64,000 nt of DNA from contig NZ_JASSYX010000003.1 of NCBI RefSeq assembly GCF_030244015.1, forward strand, positions 124,001 to 188,000. The letters run 5' to 3'. The translations under genes and the position numbers were made by a program. The notes beneath the pieces are model-generated. The model did no database searches and was not told where the DNA came from. It was given only the letters and a program-made list of their open reading frames with translations. This DNA is from Pedobacter ginsengisoli. Lineage in GTDB: Bacteria; Bacteroidota; Bacteroidia; Sphingobacteriales; Sphingobacteriaceae. The first letter of the stretch is position 1. Each line of letters starts with the position of its first letter. Of this stretch, positions 8,282 through 17,360 are shown piece after piece.

Positions 8282-9241
8282 TTACTTTAAGGGTGAAGCC
8301 TGGTAGTGAGAACCCTGTACTATACCACTGCGCTCGATCTCCTTATCAATATATGTCTGGATCGCCGATTTGTTCAGCCCCCAGTTCGGTGCGATCAGCA
8401 GGTCCCAGTCAGATATACCAAAAAGGCGCTGGATTACAATATCCGGCCTTAGCAGGGGAATCAGCTTACAAAGTAAGTCTGTATATTCTTCAAGCGAAAA
8501 CAGCTTAAAGGGTTGTTTTTTATATTTCACACCCATAATAGAGCCTTCAACAATATGAAGATGGTGGAATTTCACAAATTTGATCTGCGGAAAACGGTTG
8601 ATCTCGTGAATATAGCCAAGCATCATTTCTTCAGTTTCCCATGGAAAGCCAAATATCGTATGCACACAGAGGTCAAGTTTAGAATTTTCAAGCAGCTTAA
8701 CAGCCTCAACAAACTCTCCGTGACTGCAACCCCGGTTGATCTGGTTTAGTGTTTCGTCGTAAATAGATTCCATCCCCATTTCCAGGTCAACGTCAAAACG
8801 ATCGGTATAGCTCTCCAGCAGCGCCACTTTTTCTGCATCAATACAATCAGGTCTGGTGCCTACAGAAAAGCCCACCACGTCATCTGTATTTATAGACAAT
8901 GCTTCATCGTACATCATTTTTAAATAATGCACGGGTGCGTAAGTATTGGTATTGGGCTGAAAATAAACAATGAACTTATCCGCTTTGTAAAAACCTTTAC
9001 CCCGCTCCATCCCTTGTTCCAGCTGTTCACGAATGGTCGGAAGCTTCCTCGAAAGTTCTGGAGTGAAAGAGTCTACATTACAATAAGTACACCCTCCATA
9101 GCCTTTGCTGCCATCACGGTTCGGACAAGTGAAGCCACCGTCCACGATTACTTTAAATACGCGCTGCCCATTGTATTTTTCTTTAAGGTGCGTACCGTAA
9201 TTCTTATATCCCTTAATGCCCAAATCCAGTAGAGTTCCCAA
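8282..9241 (-). CDS. Radical SAM protein, YhcC/TIGR01212 family
   Basis: This 319-residue protein has an N-terminal VDGGFTCPNRDGSKGYGG segment continuing to CTYCNVDSF. It supplies the three cysteines that bind a 4Fe-4S cluster in the YhcC-type spacing, longer than the common CxxxCxxC. FQPNTNTYAP and VGFSVGTRPDCI are further family landmarks. Members are SAM-dependent radical enzymes without an agreed substrate. The start codon is TTG at 9241; no ATG lies upstream in frame, and the next Met is well inside the domain. A consensus -7 element stands just upstream. It is monocistronic in appearance, following the divergent end of the phospholipase gene by about 40 bases on the same strand. Confidence 0.85.
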   Translation of the reverse strand: MGTLLDLGIKGYKNYGTHLKEKYNGQRVFKVIVDGGFTCPNRDGSKGYGGCTYCNVDSFTPELSRKLPTIREQLEQGMERGKGFYKADKFIVYFQPNTNTYAPVHYLKMMYDEALSINTDDVVGFSVGTRPDCIDAEKVALLESYTDRFDVDLEMGMESIYDETLNQINRGCSHGEFVEAVKLLENSKLDLCVHTIFGFPWETEEMMLGYIHEINRFPQIKFVKFHHLHIVEGSIMGVKYKKQPFKLFSLEEYTDLLCKLIPLLRPDIVIQRLFGISDWDLLIAPNWGLNKSAIQTYIDKEIERSGIVQGSHYQASPLK

Positions 9242-9258
9242 TTGCTATTATTTTTCTG

Positions 9259-9266
9259 CAAAAATA
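9259..9266 (-). promoter_or_regulatory. -7 promoter element of the radical SAM gene
   Basis: TATTTTTG on the minus strand matches TAnnTTTG exactly and sits 18 bases before the TTG start, leaving a leader of roughly ten bases. No convincing -33 element is seen. Confidence 0.45.
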
Positions 9267-9284
9267 CAGCTTTATTTTGGAATA

Positions 9285-11816
9285 CTATACCGTACCGCCC
9301 ATTAATGGGTCTGTCGTTGAAGCAACACCGGTTTCAACGTGCCCGGCAAAGCTGGCACTAAAATTTTTGTCAGCAGACAACTCCACGTTAAAGTCATACC
9401 AGTTGTGGGACTTCGCCAAATTCAAAACAACATTTTCCGTGGTATTTGGTACAACTGTTTTTTTCAGCGTACCAGATTTATAACTATTATCACGGACAAT
9501 AAACGTATGCGGCTTGCTGTCGTTGTTGACCAGGTTCAGCTTTAAATTCCCGGTAAGTTTCTCCCTGTTCACACCGCTGCTTTCATAGACTGCACTGATT
9601 TTTACCTTTGGATCGGTAGCGTTTCCTTTAAATTCCCTGTAGAAACCATTAGGGCCATGCACACACAAATGATATTTCCCATTTTCAAATGATTCCAAAG
9701 GCCAGTTATAGTTCAGGCGGTCTCCTGCCTTTACCCCAAACGCCCAGTTCCGGCAAACTTCATCCTTACTGCTTTCATCATTATATTTTACTGGAGCATA
9801 TACGGTAAACGGAGATCCTGCAGCCTGCTTTCCAAATACAATATCCCTTGCCGCGAAACTGATCTCAAATGATTTTCCATCAGCCGATAAGACGCCGTCA
9901 CAATACAATTCATAAGTCAAAGCACAAGCTGGTCTTGTGCCTTTTTCCTGGAGGTTCAGCAAAGCAGGTTTTGCGGAGATCCTGGCAATCTCATCAGCAG
10001 ACAGCTTTTTGAATCCCGCAGGTTCATCTTTAAATTTGGCATTGTAAATGGTCTCCACATTTTTATCTCTGTCCAGAAAGGGAACCTTTTCCGGTTTACT
10101 GCCATCATAAGGGCTAAAAGCAGAGGTCAAATCGCCACAGATTGTTCTTCTCCATTCACTGATATTGCTCAAATGCAAATTCTTACCGAATTTCCTATTA
10201 ACAAAAGTTTCAAGAAACTGCAGGGTTGAGGTATGGTCAAACACTTCCGAGCAAACCCTGCCACCCCTGCTCCACGGCGAGGCGATGATCATCGGGACCC
10301 GGAACCCAAGTCCGACAGGAGCTTCGCGTGCCTGATTTTTAGGAATACCCTGCTTGAGTTCATTTTCCAGCCTTACATACTCTATCTCTGTCTCTATCCC
10401 TGCTGAAACCTTACCCGTTCCGGGAATTTTGGCGTCAGGAATAGAAAAAGGCGGAACATGGTCGTAATACCCGTCATTTTCATCGTATGTCGAGATGAAG
10501 ATCGTTTTCTTCCAAACCTCCGGGTTTTTAGTAAGAATACTGAGGATCTCAGATACATGCCATGCGCCATACCATGGTGCACTCGGATGATCAGAAAAGT
10601 TCTGTGGTGGTGCAAGCCAGGAAACCGCAGGCAGCTTACCTTCATTTACATCTTTTCTGAACTGATAAAGCACATCGCCTTTGGGCACGGTAACCTTTCG
10701 TTCCGTCCCGTTGTCTGAGTAAGTCAGCTCGGTAATGCTCCTGAAACCAGCATCGCCTGAATTGATCACAAAAGCACTTTGATAAAGCTTCTTTTCATGA
10801 TCACTTAGCTTCTCATAACTTTCTCTGTTCCAGATTGCCAGTTCAGCCCTTGCATTGTCCAGCACCGCCTGTTTTGCCTTAATGCTCGCCTGAGCTTTTT
10901 TGGCATCTTCATCGCTCGAAGGCGTTCTTTCCTGAAGTTTATTGATCTCACCCGGCAATGTCTCTGCCTGCTTTTGCAGATTTACCACATAACGCTCAGA
11001 AAATTTGACATTATATTTTTTAAAGAATTCCAGCAGGTTACAGCCGAAGTTCGCTAACCAGGCCCTTTCCTGCCCTGCGAAACCGCCACCACAGCTCAGG
11101 TCATTCTGATAAAATTTCCAATTGATGCCATTTTGAGTCAGCAGCTCGGGAAAAGTCTCCCAGGGCATTTTACCATATGCAAAATCTGTATTTCTGATGT
11201 TGGCTTTAGGCAGTCCGTCTTCTTCATGAGTGATCTTACCCGTCCAGAAGAAAGACCGGTTTGGCGTGGTACTTGTCATTGCTGAACAAAAATTCTGGTC
11301 ACAAATGGTAAACGCATCCGCCATACCATAGTTAAACGGAAGGTCTTCCCTGACATAATAGCCCAGCGTAAGCGGCATATCTGCATACTTTTTATTCCCC
11401 GAACGTTTCGCCGGAAGCCACTGATCATATTTACCGGAGTTATTTGCATCTACCTGGCTTGCCCTGGAATGCGGCAGGTCTCCCATCCAGGTCACTTTGG
11501 AATCTTTTATATTTAACCGGAAAGGCGAATAGGTATTTCCGGAGGCATCGGTCTGCAGCCATACAGGTTTCTGGTCCGGCAGGCGAACCGCCCTCGGATC
11601 ATTGAAGCCCCTTACGCCCTGCAGCGTACCAAAGCAATGGTCAAATGATCTGTTCTCCTGCATCAGGATGACCACGTGTTCTGCATCAAGAAATGTGCTG
11701 CCCGGGGCAGGATTTATAGCCAGGGCTTTTTGTATTGCTCCGGGCAGTAAATTCACCATAGCCGCGCTGCCCGATATCAGCGCTGCCTGCTTTAAAAAAT
11801 CTCTTCTTGAATTCAT
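9285..11816 (-). CDS. Tat-exported phosphocholine-type phospholipase C
   Basis: The 843-residue protein starts at the ATG at 11816, which places a twin-arginine signal at the N terminus (MNSRRDFLKQAALISGSAAM); an upstream in-frame start would spoil it. The catalytic domain of the bacterial PLC/acid phosphatase superfamily begins with EHVVILMQENRSFDHCFG and includes ISTYDENDGYYDHVPP. The C terminus holds two copies of the small beta domain (DUF756 type) found in Pseudomonas PlcH/PlcN. It would hydrolyse phosphatidylcholine-like lipids outside the inner membrane. Length and layout match full-length family members. It lies 77 bases past the lipid biosynthesis operon and has its own promoter, so a functional tie to that operon is possible but not shown. 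Confidence 0.9.
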   Translation of the reverse strand: MNSRRDFLKQAALISGSAAMVNLLPGAIQKALAINPAPGSTFLDAEHVVILMQENRSFDHCFGTLQGVRGFNDPRAVRLPDQKPVWLQTDASGNTYSPFRLNIKDSKVTWMGDLPHSRASQVDANNSGKYDQWLPAKRSGNKKYADMPLTLGYYVREDLPFNYGMADAFTICDQNFCSAMTSTTPNRSFFWTGKITHEEDGLPKANIRNTDFAYGKMPWETFPELLTQNGINWKFYQNDLSCGGGFAGQERAWLANFGCNLLEFFKKYNVKFSERYVVNLQKQAETLPGEINKLQERTPSSDEDAKKAQASIKAKQAVLDNARAELAIWNRESYEKLSDHEKKLYQSAFVINSGDAGFRSITELTYSDNGTERKVTVPKGDVLYQFRKDVNEGKLPAVSWLAPPQNFSDHPSAPWYGAWHVSEILSILTKNPEVWKKTIFISTYDENDGYYDHVPPFSIPDAKIPGTGKVSAGIETEIEYVRLENELKQGIPKNQAREAPVGLGFRVPMIIASPWSRGGRVCSEVFDHTSTLQFLETFVNRKFGKNLHLSNISEWRRTICGDLTSAFSPYDGSKPEKVPFLDRDKNVETIYNAKFKDEPAGFKKLSADEIARISAKPALLNLQEKGTRPACALTYELYCDGVLSADGKSFEISFAARDIVFGKQAAGSPFTVYAPVKYNDESSKDEVCRNWAFGVKAGDRLNYNWPLESFENGKYHLCVHGPNGFYREFKGNATDPKVKISAVYESSGVNREKLTGNLKLNLVNNDSKPHTFIVRDNSYKSGTLKKTVVPNTTENVVLNLAKSHNWYDFNVELSADKNFSASFAGHVETGVASTTDPLMGGTV

Positions 11817-11876
11817 GGTATCAAATTTCTTTGTGCTGTTTAAAATTAATGTTAGCACAGCATTAATCCGCGAATA

Positions 11877-11884
11877 CAAAAGTA
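11877..11884 (-). promoter_or_regulatory. -7 promoter element of the phospholipase C gene
   Basis: TACTTTTG on the minus strand is an exact TAnnTTTG match, about 60 bases before the ATG at 11816. It suggests the phospholipase gene can be transcribed independently of the upstream PKS operon. The -33 element is weak. Confidence 0.5.
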
Positions 11885-11893
11885 TTATGCTTG

Positions 11894-12403
11894 TTACAGT
11901 GAAGAAGGCCGTGGCCGGGACAGTACCGTTTTTAAAGGGATAAATGCAAACACAATCGTCAGCACTCCGGCCAGCAGGCCCATCAAAACAGAAAGAAATG
12001 TACCGTTAAATCCGTACTGACCTGGTATACAGAGCTGTACAAATAAGGAAACGAGGAAAGCAAAGGCAAGGCTAATCCCGCCATTGATAAAAGCCTTCTT
12101 GAATAAGAACTTATTGGCATTAATTTCAACAGGAAGTACCAGGCTCGTCTTACCCGCACCAGCCAGAACAGCAGTTTTTTTTAAAATATCAAAAGTGATG
12201 ATAAAAGGCAGAAAGAAAGCCATCGGCAGCAGGAAGCGGGCAAAACAAAGCTCTCCCTGGAACAAATAAACCGATTCCATATTTTTAAAACTAAAATAGG
12301 GCACACAGGTATTAAAAAAGACATTTGGCACAATATAAGACAACAGTTTTTTCCGGAAAAACTTCCTGAACACCAAGTCCGCTGTCAGTAGATTTCTAAA
12401 CAT
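11894..12403 (-). CDS. Small multi-pass membrane protein of the glycolipid operon (unknown)
   Basis: I do not recognise this 169-residue protein. About four hydrophobic segments can be seen, roughly at residues 20-40, 57-74, 108-126 and 135-157, with a short tail ending SRPRPSSL. There is no signal peptide or enzymatic motif. It begins inside the last codons of the preceding acyltransferase gene (8-base overlap) and is the last gene of the run of overlapping minus-strand genes that starts at 29686. The position suggests a membrane step such as export, flipping or anchoring of the lipid product, but this is inference from context only. Confidence 0.6.
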   Translation of the reverse strand: MFRNLLTADLVFRKFFRKKLLSYIVPNVFFNTCVPYFSFKNMESVYLFQGELCFARFLLPMAFFLPFIITFDILKKTAVLAGAGKTSLVLPVEINANKFLFKKAFINGGISLAFAFLVSLFVQLCIPGQYGFNGTFLSVLMGLLAGVLTIVFAFIPLKTVLSRPRPSSL

Positions 12404-13661
12404 ATTCTAATACTGATTCTTTTAATAACAAAGACAATGCACAATCCACAATGGTTGCAGCGGATTCAGATCCGAGGAAGCCATCATTAGATGAGAAGCA
12501 AAAATCCATCTCCCCTTTAAATGTACCGGCCACCAGAGTGTTTGGATTTTTCCAGGGAAATGCCACAGTCGGGCTGTATATAGCTTCTACTTCAAACGAA
12601 CTATAATTCTCAGGAATGCTGAGTTTCCCCATATTGGATAACGTAACGTCATGCGAGCCGGGCGAAGATTTTAAATAACTGATCATTTTAGGTGCCGAAG
12701 AATGAAAATACTCACTCATGATCAGCAGGTCATGAACGTCCATAGCAGTAATCTTAGCATTCAGCTCTTCTTTAATTTTTCTGGCAGTATTCCATAACCC
12801 TGATCTGGTATCCGCCGACAATTCAGCAATGGGTGCAAATGCAAACATATGATCTGTTTTGATCTCGGGTACAAATCTCCTGATATCTACCGGACAGATC
12901 AGTTTGCCGTTTGCGCTGTTTCCTTTGACTTGCTGAAAAGCACTTAAAAATGCTGCACAGAGTGCCGAGTGAACAGTCACCCCTTCAATCTTACATGCAG
13001 CCGCAAGCGCAGCTGTTTGCCTCCTGTCCAATCGTCTGTGGACCAGATAACTTTCCCCTGCTACGGGCTTATTCCTTTTCGACTTTATCAAAAAGAATAA
13101 ACGGGCAAATACAGAAAACACCCTTGCTTTTATCAGTTTTCCGATTTTACCCGAATAGCTCTTTGAAAGCAATGCTTCTATTGACATAAAGGGAAGATAA
13201 GAGGCCAGCTTTTCGTCAGGTTTGTCCAGCAGCATCAGTATTTCGGTCATCAGCGTAGTTAAAGTAGTGCCGTCACATATGCAATGCGGACAAACCAGCA
13301 GGAGTTCTGACATTTCATTGTCTTTTAGCCAAACGATACGCGCCATCGGACTGCCCTTACCATTAAATAACTTATGCCATTCTTTTTTTGATTCTATTTT
13401 CCAGTCATCATCACCCGAACGCTCTGCAATTCTGACCGGGATGGGACTTATTGCATTACTGGAAACAAAATGCGGTACTCCCATAGGATCTTCTTTAATG
13501 CCAGCACGCAGCAGAGGGTGTTTTTGCTGCACCTTATATAATGCATTAAGCAAACGTTCCAGCGTAAAACTCCCCCGGATCTTTACTGCAAACACACAGT
13601 TTACTGCAGTTTCGGCATCCACATACATAATTCTTTCCCCTATGATGAGCTTTCTTCTCAT
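12396..13661 (-). CDS. Condensation-domain-like (PapA/WSD-type) acyltransferase 1
   Basis: This 421-residue protein belongs to the CoA/carrier-dependent acyltransferase fold shared by NRPS condensation domains, PapA proteins and alcohol acetyltransferases. The active-site motif is PHCICDG at residues 125-131, so the catalytic His126 and Asp130 of HHxxxDG are kept and the first His is Pro. A later DVTLSNMGKLSIP takes the place of the structural second motif. Such enzymes move an acyl group from CoA or an ACP to a hydroxyl. Its start overlaps the end of its paralogue by four bases, and its end overlaps the membrane protein, so all are translationally coupled. It probably esterifies the lipid or sugar made by the cluster; the acyl donor is unknown. 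Confidence 0.75.
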   Translation of the reverse strand: MRRKLIIGERIMYVDAETAVNCVFAVKIRGSFTLERLLNALYKVQQKHPLLRAGIKEDPMGVPHFVSSNAISPIPVRIAERSGDDDWKIESKKEWHKLFNGKGSPMARIVWLKDNEMSELLLVCPHCICDGTTLTTLMTEILMLLDKPDEKLASYLPFMSIEALLSKSYSGKIGKLIKARVFSVFARLFFLIKSKRNKPVAGESYLVHRRLDRRQTAALAAACKIEGVTVHSALCAAFLSAFQQVKGNSANGKLICPVDIRRFVPEIKTDHMFAFAPIAELSADTRSGLWNTARKIKEELNAKITAMDVHDLLIMSEYFHSSAPKMISYLKSSPGSHDVTLSNMGKLSIPENYSSFEVEAIYSPTVAFPWKNPNTLVAGTFKGEMDFCFSSNDGFLGSESAATIVDCALSLLLKESVLEYV

Positions 13662-14911
13662 AACACTGAAATTATATCCATCATTTTATCTTTTATGGAC
13701 AACGCATCGTCATACGGCAGAAACCCTTCACTGGCAATAAATGTAAAATCCATTTGCCCCCGGTATGTAGAAGTGATCATCGTGGTGGTATTACCCAGCG
13801 GGCCGATCACCGAGGGACTGAATATCGTTTCCACCGCAAACCTTTTATACTGATGAGGGATGCCGATCCGGCCCAGGTTAGAAAACATACAGTCGTTCGC
13901 AGACTTGCCATACTTCAAAAACTTCGTAAAGTTATTCAGCGTCCCATGCGATTGTTCCATCATCATCAAGGTGCTGTACGGATTGAGCCTGGCCGTCTTC
14001 CTGTCTATGTCCGCCTGCATCCTCCCCGCCTCGGCAAAAAAATCCAGGCCTTTGTCCGCAGACACTACAAACATCAGCCCGAACGCAAAGATATTGTCTC
14101 TCTTAATCTGAGGCGCAAATCGTCTGATATCCACCGGGCAGGATACTTTATTGTGAAAAGCTTCTTTTCTCACCGCTTGAAATGCATTTAACAGAGCCAG
14201 GCAAAACGCTGTATTTACGGTTACCCCTGCCGCTTTGCACTTTTTGACAATACTTTCGCTCAGTCCTGTATCCAGCTTCCAATGGATCATGTAATCTCTT
14301 TTGCGATCAACCAGTTTTTTATTCACAGGCACCAGCCAGAGAAAAAGATTAGCTATCCCTCCTATGAGTCTGGACTTGACGAGCTGCTTTCTGCTCTTCA
14401 ATATTTCTTTCGGTACCACATCTGCTATACCCATGATCGGTTTTTCTTTGCCAATATCCGCATCCGGATCATCAAGACCCAGGAGCAGCTCCTCCAGAAT
14501 GGCCATTGCCGATCCGCCGTCGCAGAGGCAGTGGTGGATTACCATAATAAATTCAGAAGTGTCCCCGCCCTTTATCCAGACCATTCTGATCAATGGGCCC
14601 TTAGCCGTATCAAAAGGTATTGCCCACTCCGCTATAGATTCCTTTTTCCAGTCATCTTCAGATACGCGGTCTGTTATTCGTACAGGGATGTCAATAAACT
14701 CGTTCTCACCTGCCCAAAACCAGGGCATCGCAGCCTCATCATAAACCACCGCAGCATTCAGCATCGGGTGCTTGTGCTGAAGCTTTCTCAATGCACGGTG
14801 CAGATCGGCCGGCAGAATATTGCCTTTGATCCGCCATGGAATTACCGCGTTAAAAGGCAGTGTACCATCACCATGGAGCATTCTTTCTGCAAACAATAGT
14901 TTTCTTTTCAT
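13658..14911 (-). CDS. Condensation-domain-like (PapA/WSD-type) acyltransferase 2
   Basis: A 417-residue paralogue of the next gene, with the same opening (RKLLFAERM against RKLIIGERI) and plan. Here the canonical active-site motif HHCLCDG (residues 126-132) is complete, and CMFSNLGRIGIP matches the second conserved region. The fold transfers acyl groups from CoA or carrier protein to alcohols. It starts seven bases after the glycosyltransferase at 14919 and overlaps the next acyltransferase by four bases. Two related transferases side by side suggest two acylations at different positions of one product, for example two hydroxyls of a glycolipid. That reading is inferred. Confidence 0.78.
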   Translation of the reverse strand: MKRKLLFAERMLHGDGTLPFNAVIPWRIKGNILPADLHRALRKLQHKHPMLNAAVVYDEAAMPWFWAGENEFIDIPVRITDRVSEDDWKKESIAEWAIPFDTAKGPLIRMVWIKGGDTSEFIMVIHHCLCDGGSAMAILEELLLGLDDPDADIGKEKPIMGIADVVPKEILKSRKQLVKSRLIGGIANLFLWLVPVNKKLVDRKRDYMIHWKLDTGLSESIVKKCKAAGVTVNTAFCLALLNAFQAVRKEAFHNKVSCPVDIRRFAPQIKRDNIFAFGLMFVVSADKGLDFFAEAGRMQADIDRKTARLNPYSTLMMMEQSHGTLNNFTKFLKYGKSANDCMFSNLGRIGIPHQYKRFAVETIFSPSVIGPLGNTTTMITSTYRGQMDFTFIASEGFLPYDDALSIKDKMMDIISVL

Positions 14912-14918
14912 CGCGCGT

Positions 14919-16124
14919 TCAATCTACAGCAACAAGTATTTCTTCCGAATCCGCAAATTCTTCCAGCAACTGCACCGCCTTATCATTGCCCCCTGCAGCG
15001 GTAAAAGTGTCTTTTAACTTCAATGCCGCCGTCCTGTACTGCGGGTTTTCCAGCAATTCAAACACAGCAGTTTTCAGATCCGCTATGCGCAGCCGCTTGT
15101 AGCGGATGCTGATCCCGCAGCCAGCATTTACGACCAGTTTCGCCGTGTGAAAATGATCATAGGCGATCGGAGTGATCAGCATCGGCAGACCATTGGTAAA
15201 CGTATCATTGACCGTATTGAATCCCCCGTGACAGATCACCATATCCATTTTAGGCATCAGCTCTGCCTGCGGCACAAAACCATTTACGATAAAGTTATCC
15301 GGCCAGTGCTCAAAAATATCCGGATTAGTAGCCGCTATTATTGTTACAGGTGCATCTGCAAACGCATCGATCAGTTTCTTAAAAAAAGCTGCCCTGATGT
15401 CGACCAGCAAAGTACCCAGTGAAACAAATACCTTCGGGGTCGTCACTTTATCCAGTCTATCCCAGTCAAACGCAGCGTTATTCGGCCTGCCTTTTACCGG
15501 CCCTACAAATCTCATGTGCGGCATTGGTTCCGTTACCCCGGCAAATTCTTTCGAAGTAAAAACAATATTCATTTTGTGGGAATGGATCACAATATCGTCA
15601 CCATACACACCAAACTCTCTTTGCAGTCCTTTGATCAGGTTTTCCTGCCATTCAAAGATCTTAGGCGCACTGTTTGCCGCATCACCCATCACGTCCGGCG
15701 GCACCGGTGTAGTGGTCACACATGGAATACCTTTAATGTGCGCACACAGCGCACCCGCAAAAGTGATGCAGTCATTGACGATCACATCCGGCCTCCAGGA
15801 ATCCGCCACTTTACACAATGGTTCCATCATGATCCGTGCTACCGGCACATAGGTCTCTTCCAATGCCAGCTTCATCACTTCCGGGCCCGAACAGGAAGGC
15901 CCGTCATCCTGTCTTTTCAGGATTTTCTGCAGATCATCCTGATGCTTTACCAGGTCATCCTGCGGATAAACATATTGACCACCCGCCGGTATATGCGCGT
16001 CTGCCAGCGGGGTTATGCCAAACCACCTTACTTCATGTCCTTTCGCGATCAGACTGGCCCCGATGCTCAGTGTCGGACTGATGTGGCCAAAAAAAGGAGG
16101 TACTACAAATAGAAACTTAGACAT
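14919..16124 (-). CDS. GT1-family (MGT/UGT) glycosyltransferase A
   Basis: This 401-residue GT-B fold enzyme opens with FLFVVPPFFGHISPTLSIG, the acceptor-side signature of macrolide- and lipid-modifying UGTs. The C-terminal donor site reads CHGGFNTVNDTFTNGLPM and then ITPIAYDHFH. The final pair is Asp-His, where its neighbour has Asp-Gln; in plant UGTs this position helps choose between UDP-galactose and UDP-glucose. No membrane segment or signal peptide is visible, so it acts in the cytoplasm. It is separated from glycosyltransferase B by nine bases and would add one sugar to a hydroxyl of the polyketide/fatty product or to a first sugar. Donor and acceptor are not proven by the sequence. 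Confidence 0.85.
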   Translation of the reverse strand: MSKFLFVVPPFFGHISPTLSIGASLIAKGHEVRWFGITPLADAHIPAGGQYVYPQDDLVKHQDDLQKILKRQDDGPSCSGPEVMKLALEETYVPVARIMMEPLCKVADSWRPDVIVNDCITFAGALCAHIKGIPCVTTTPVPPDVMGDAANSAPKIFEWQENLIKGLQREFGVYGDDIVIHSHKMNIVFTSKEFAGVTEPMPHMRFVGPVKGRPNNAAFDWDRLDKVTTPKVFVSLGTLLVDIRAAFFKKLIDAFADAPVTIIAATNPDIFEHWPDNFIVNGFVPQAELMPKMDMVICHGGFNTVNDTFTNGLPMLITPIAYDHFHTAKLVVNAGCGISIRYKRLRIADLKTAVFELLENPQYRTAALKLKDTFTAAGGNDKAVQLLEEFADSEEILVAVD

Positions 16125-16133
16125 AATTTTTCT

Positions 16134-17360
16134 TTAATGATTTAATATTCCCACTTCACCAATTGCAGGCGCAGCCTTGCCAGCAGTCAGGCCAGCCAGC
16201 AGATCCGCCGCTGTACGTGTACCACCCGCGTCCGCAAACGAATGCCTGATTCGCTCTGATGCATTCCTGAAGCTGATGTTATTTAATATTTCATGTACTG
16301 CCTCTTTCAAATGATTTGCTTTGAAGCGGTTAAAGTTCAACCTCAGGCCCGCACCCACCCGCACTACCCGGCCGGCTACGTGCGACTGATCATAGGCTAT
16401 CGGCACCACTACCATTGGCAGGCCATTGGCGAGTGTTTCGCATACAGTATTGTGTCCGCCATGGCACACTACTGCATCAAGGTGCGGCAGCAGTTCCAGT
16501 TGCGGTACACTATGCTGTACCATAAAATTATCAGGCCATTGCTCAAACAGCGAAGGATCAGACACCACGACCACAGTTAAAGGTTGGTTACCAAAAGCTT
16601 CAACCACTTTCGTGAAGAAACTCTTCTTATGCTCATGGTCAAAAGTAGTACCGATACTCACCAGCAGCTTAGGCTGCGTTCCAAAACCTTCCAGCCGCGC
16701 CCAGTCAAAATCACTGACCACTATCCGTTCACTGATCACCGGTCCGGTAAACTGATACTGTTCCGGCAAGTCCATTTCTCCGAAAAACTCTCTGGAGGTC
16801 AGCACCATGGTCAGCAGGTCAGAGCAGGCAATAGAAGTCTCGCCTTCCACTCCAAGTTCTTTTTGCAGCGCAACGATCTGCTTCACTTCCCATTCGTGCA
16901 CCTTTGGCAGCTCATCCATCACCTTGATCGCGGCAGGCGCGGTTACCGAAGTTACGTAAGGCATGTTTTTATTAACCGCTGCAATAGCCCCGGCAAACAT
17001 CTGGTGGTCGGTGATCACCAGATCAGGCTGATAAGCATCCAGCAAACCCAAAATACCTTCATAGCTATGCCGGTTCAGCGGAATCAGCACTTCCTCATAC
17101 AAAAACTTGATGCTGTCTATGCCATAAACGATCTTTTTGGTAATGATGTCCAGGTACTTTTCACTTTCCTGCTTTTGCAGGTCATTCTCTTCATAAGCGA
17201 TGAGCAACAATTTTCCACCTTCCGGCAGGCGCTGTTCCAGCGAACTGTCCAGACTGATCCAGCCCACCTGATGCCCGCGCTGCAGCAGTACTGCCCCGAT
17301 GCTTAGCGTCGGATTGATGTGCCCGGTCAGGGGCGGAACGATGAATACAAATTTACCCAT
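16134..17360 (-). CDS. GT1-family (MGT/UGT) glycosyltransferase B
   Basis: A 408-residue paralogue of glycosyltransferase A. The ATG at 17360 is chosen because it gives the family N terminus MGKFVFIVPPLTGHINPTLS and overlaps the hydrolase stop by eight bases; a longer in-frame start adds ten poorly conserved residues. The donor signature is CHGGHNTVCETLANGLPM then VPIAYDQSH, with the usual Asp-Gln pair. It is expected to transfer a hexose from a nucleotide sugar in the cytoplasm. Because it is encoded before glycosyltransferase A, it may add the first sugar, but gene order is weak evidence for reaction order. Confidence 0.85.
   Translation of the reverse strand: MGKFVFIVPPLTGHINPTLSIGAVLLQRGHQVGWISLDSSLEQRLPEGGKLLLIAYEENDLQKQESEKYLDIITKKIVYGIDSIKFLYEEVLIPLNRHSYEGILGLLDAYQPDLVITDHQMFAGAIAAVNKNMPYVTSVTAPAAIKVMDELPKVHEWEVKQIVALQKELGVEGETSIACSDLLTMVLTSREFFGEMDLPEQYQFTGPVISERIVVSDFDWARLEGFGTQPKLLVSIGTTFDHEHKKSFFTKVVEAFGNQPLTVVVVSDPSLFEQWPDNFMVQHSVPQLELLPHLDAVVCHGGHNTVCETLANGLPMVVVPIAYDQSHVAGRVVRVGAGLRLNFNRFKANHLKEAVHEILNNISFRNASERIRHSFADAGGTRTAADLLAGLTAGKAAPAIGEVGILNH

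Noticed and set aside
15516..17306. Plus-strand frames opposite the two glycosyltransferases
   Set aside because: Both are explained by the GT1 genes on the other strand, and neither has a recognisable domain.
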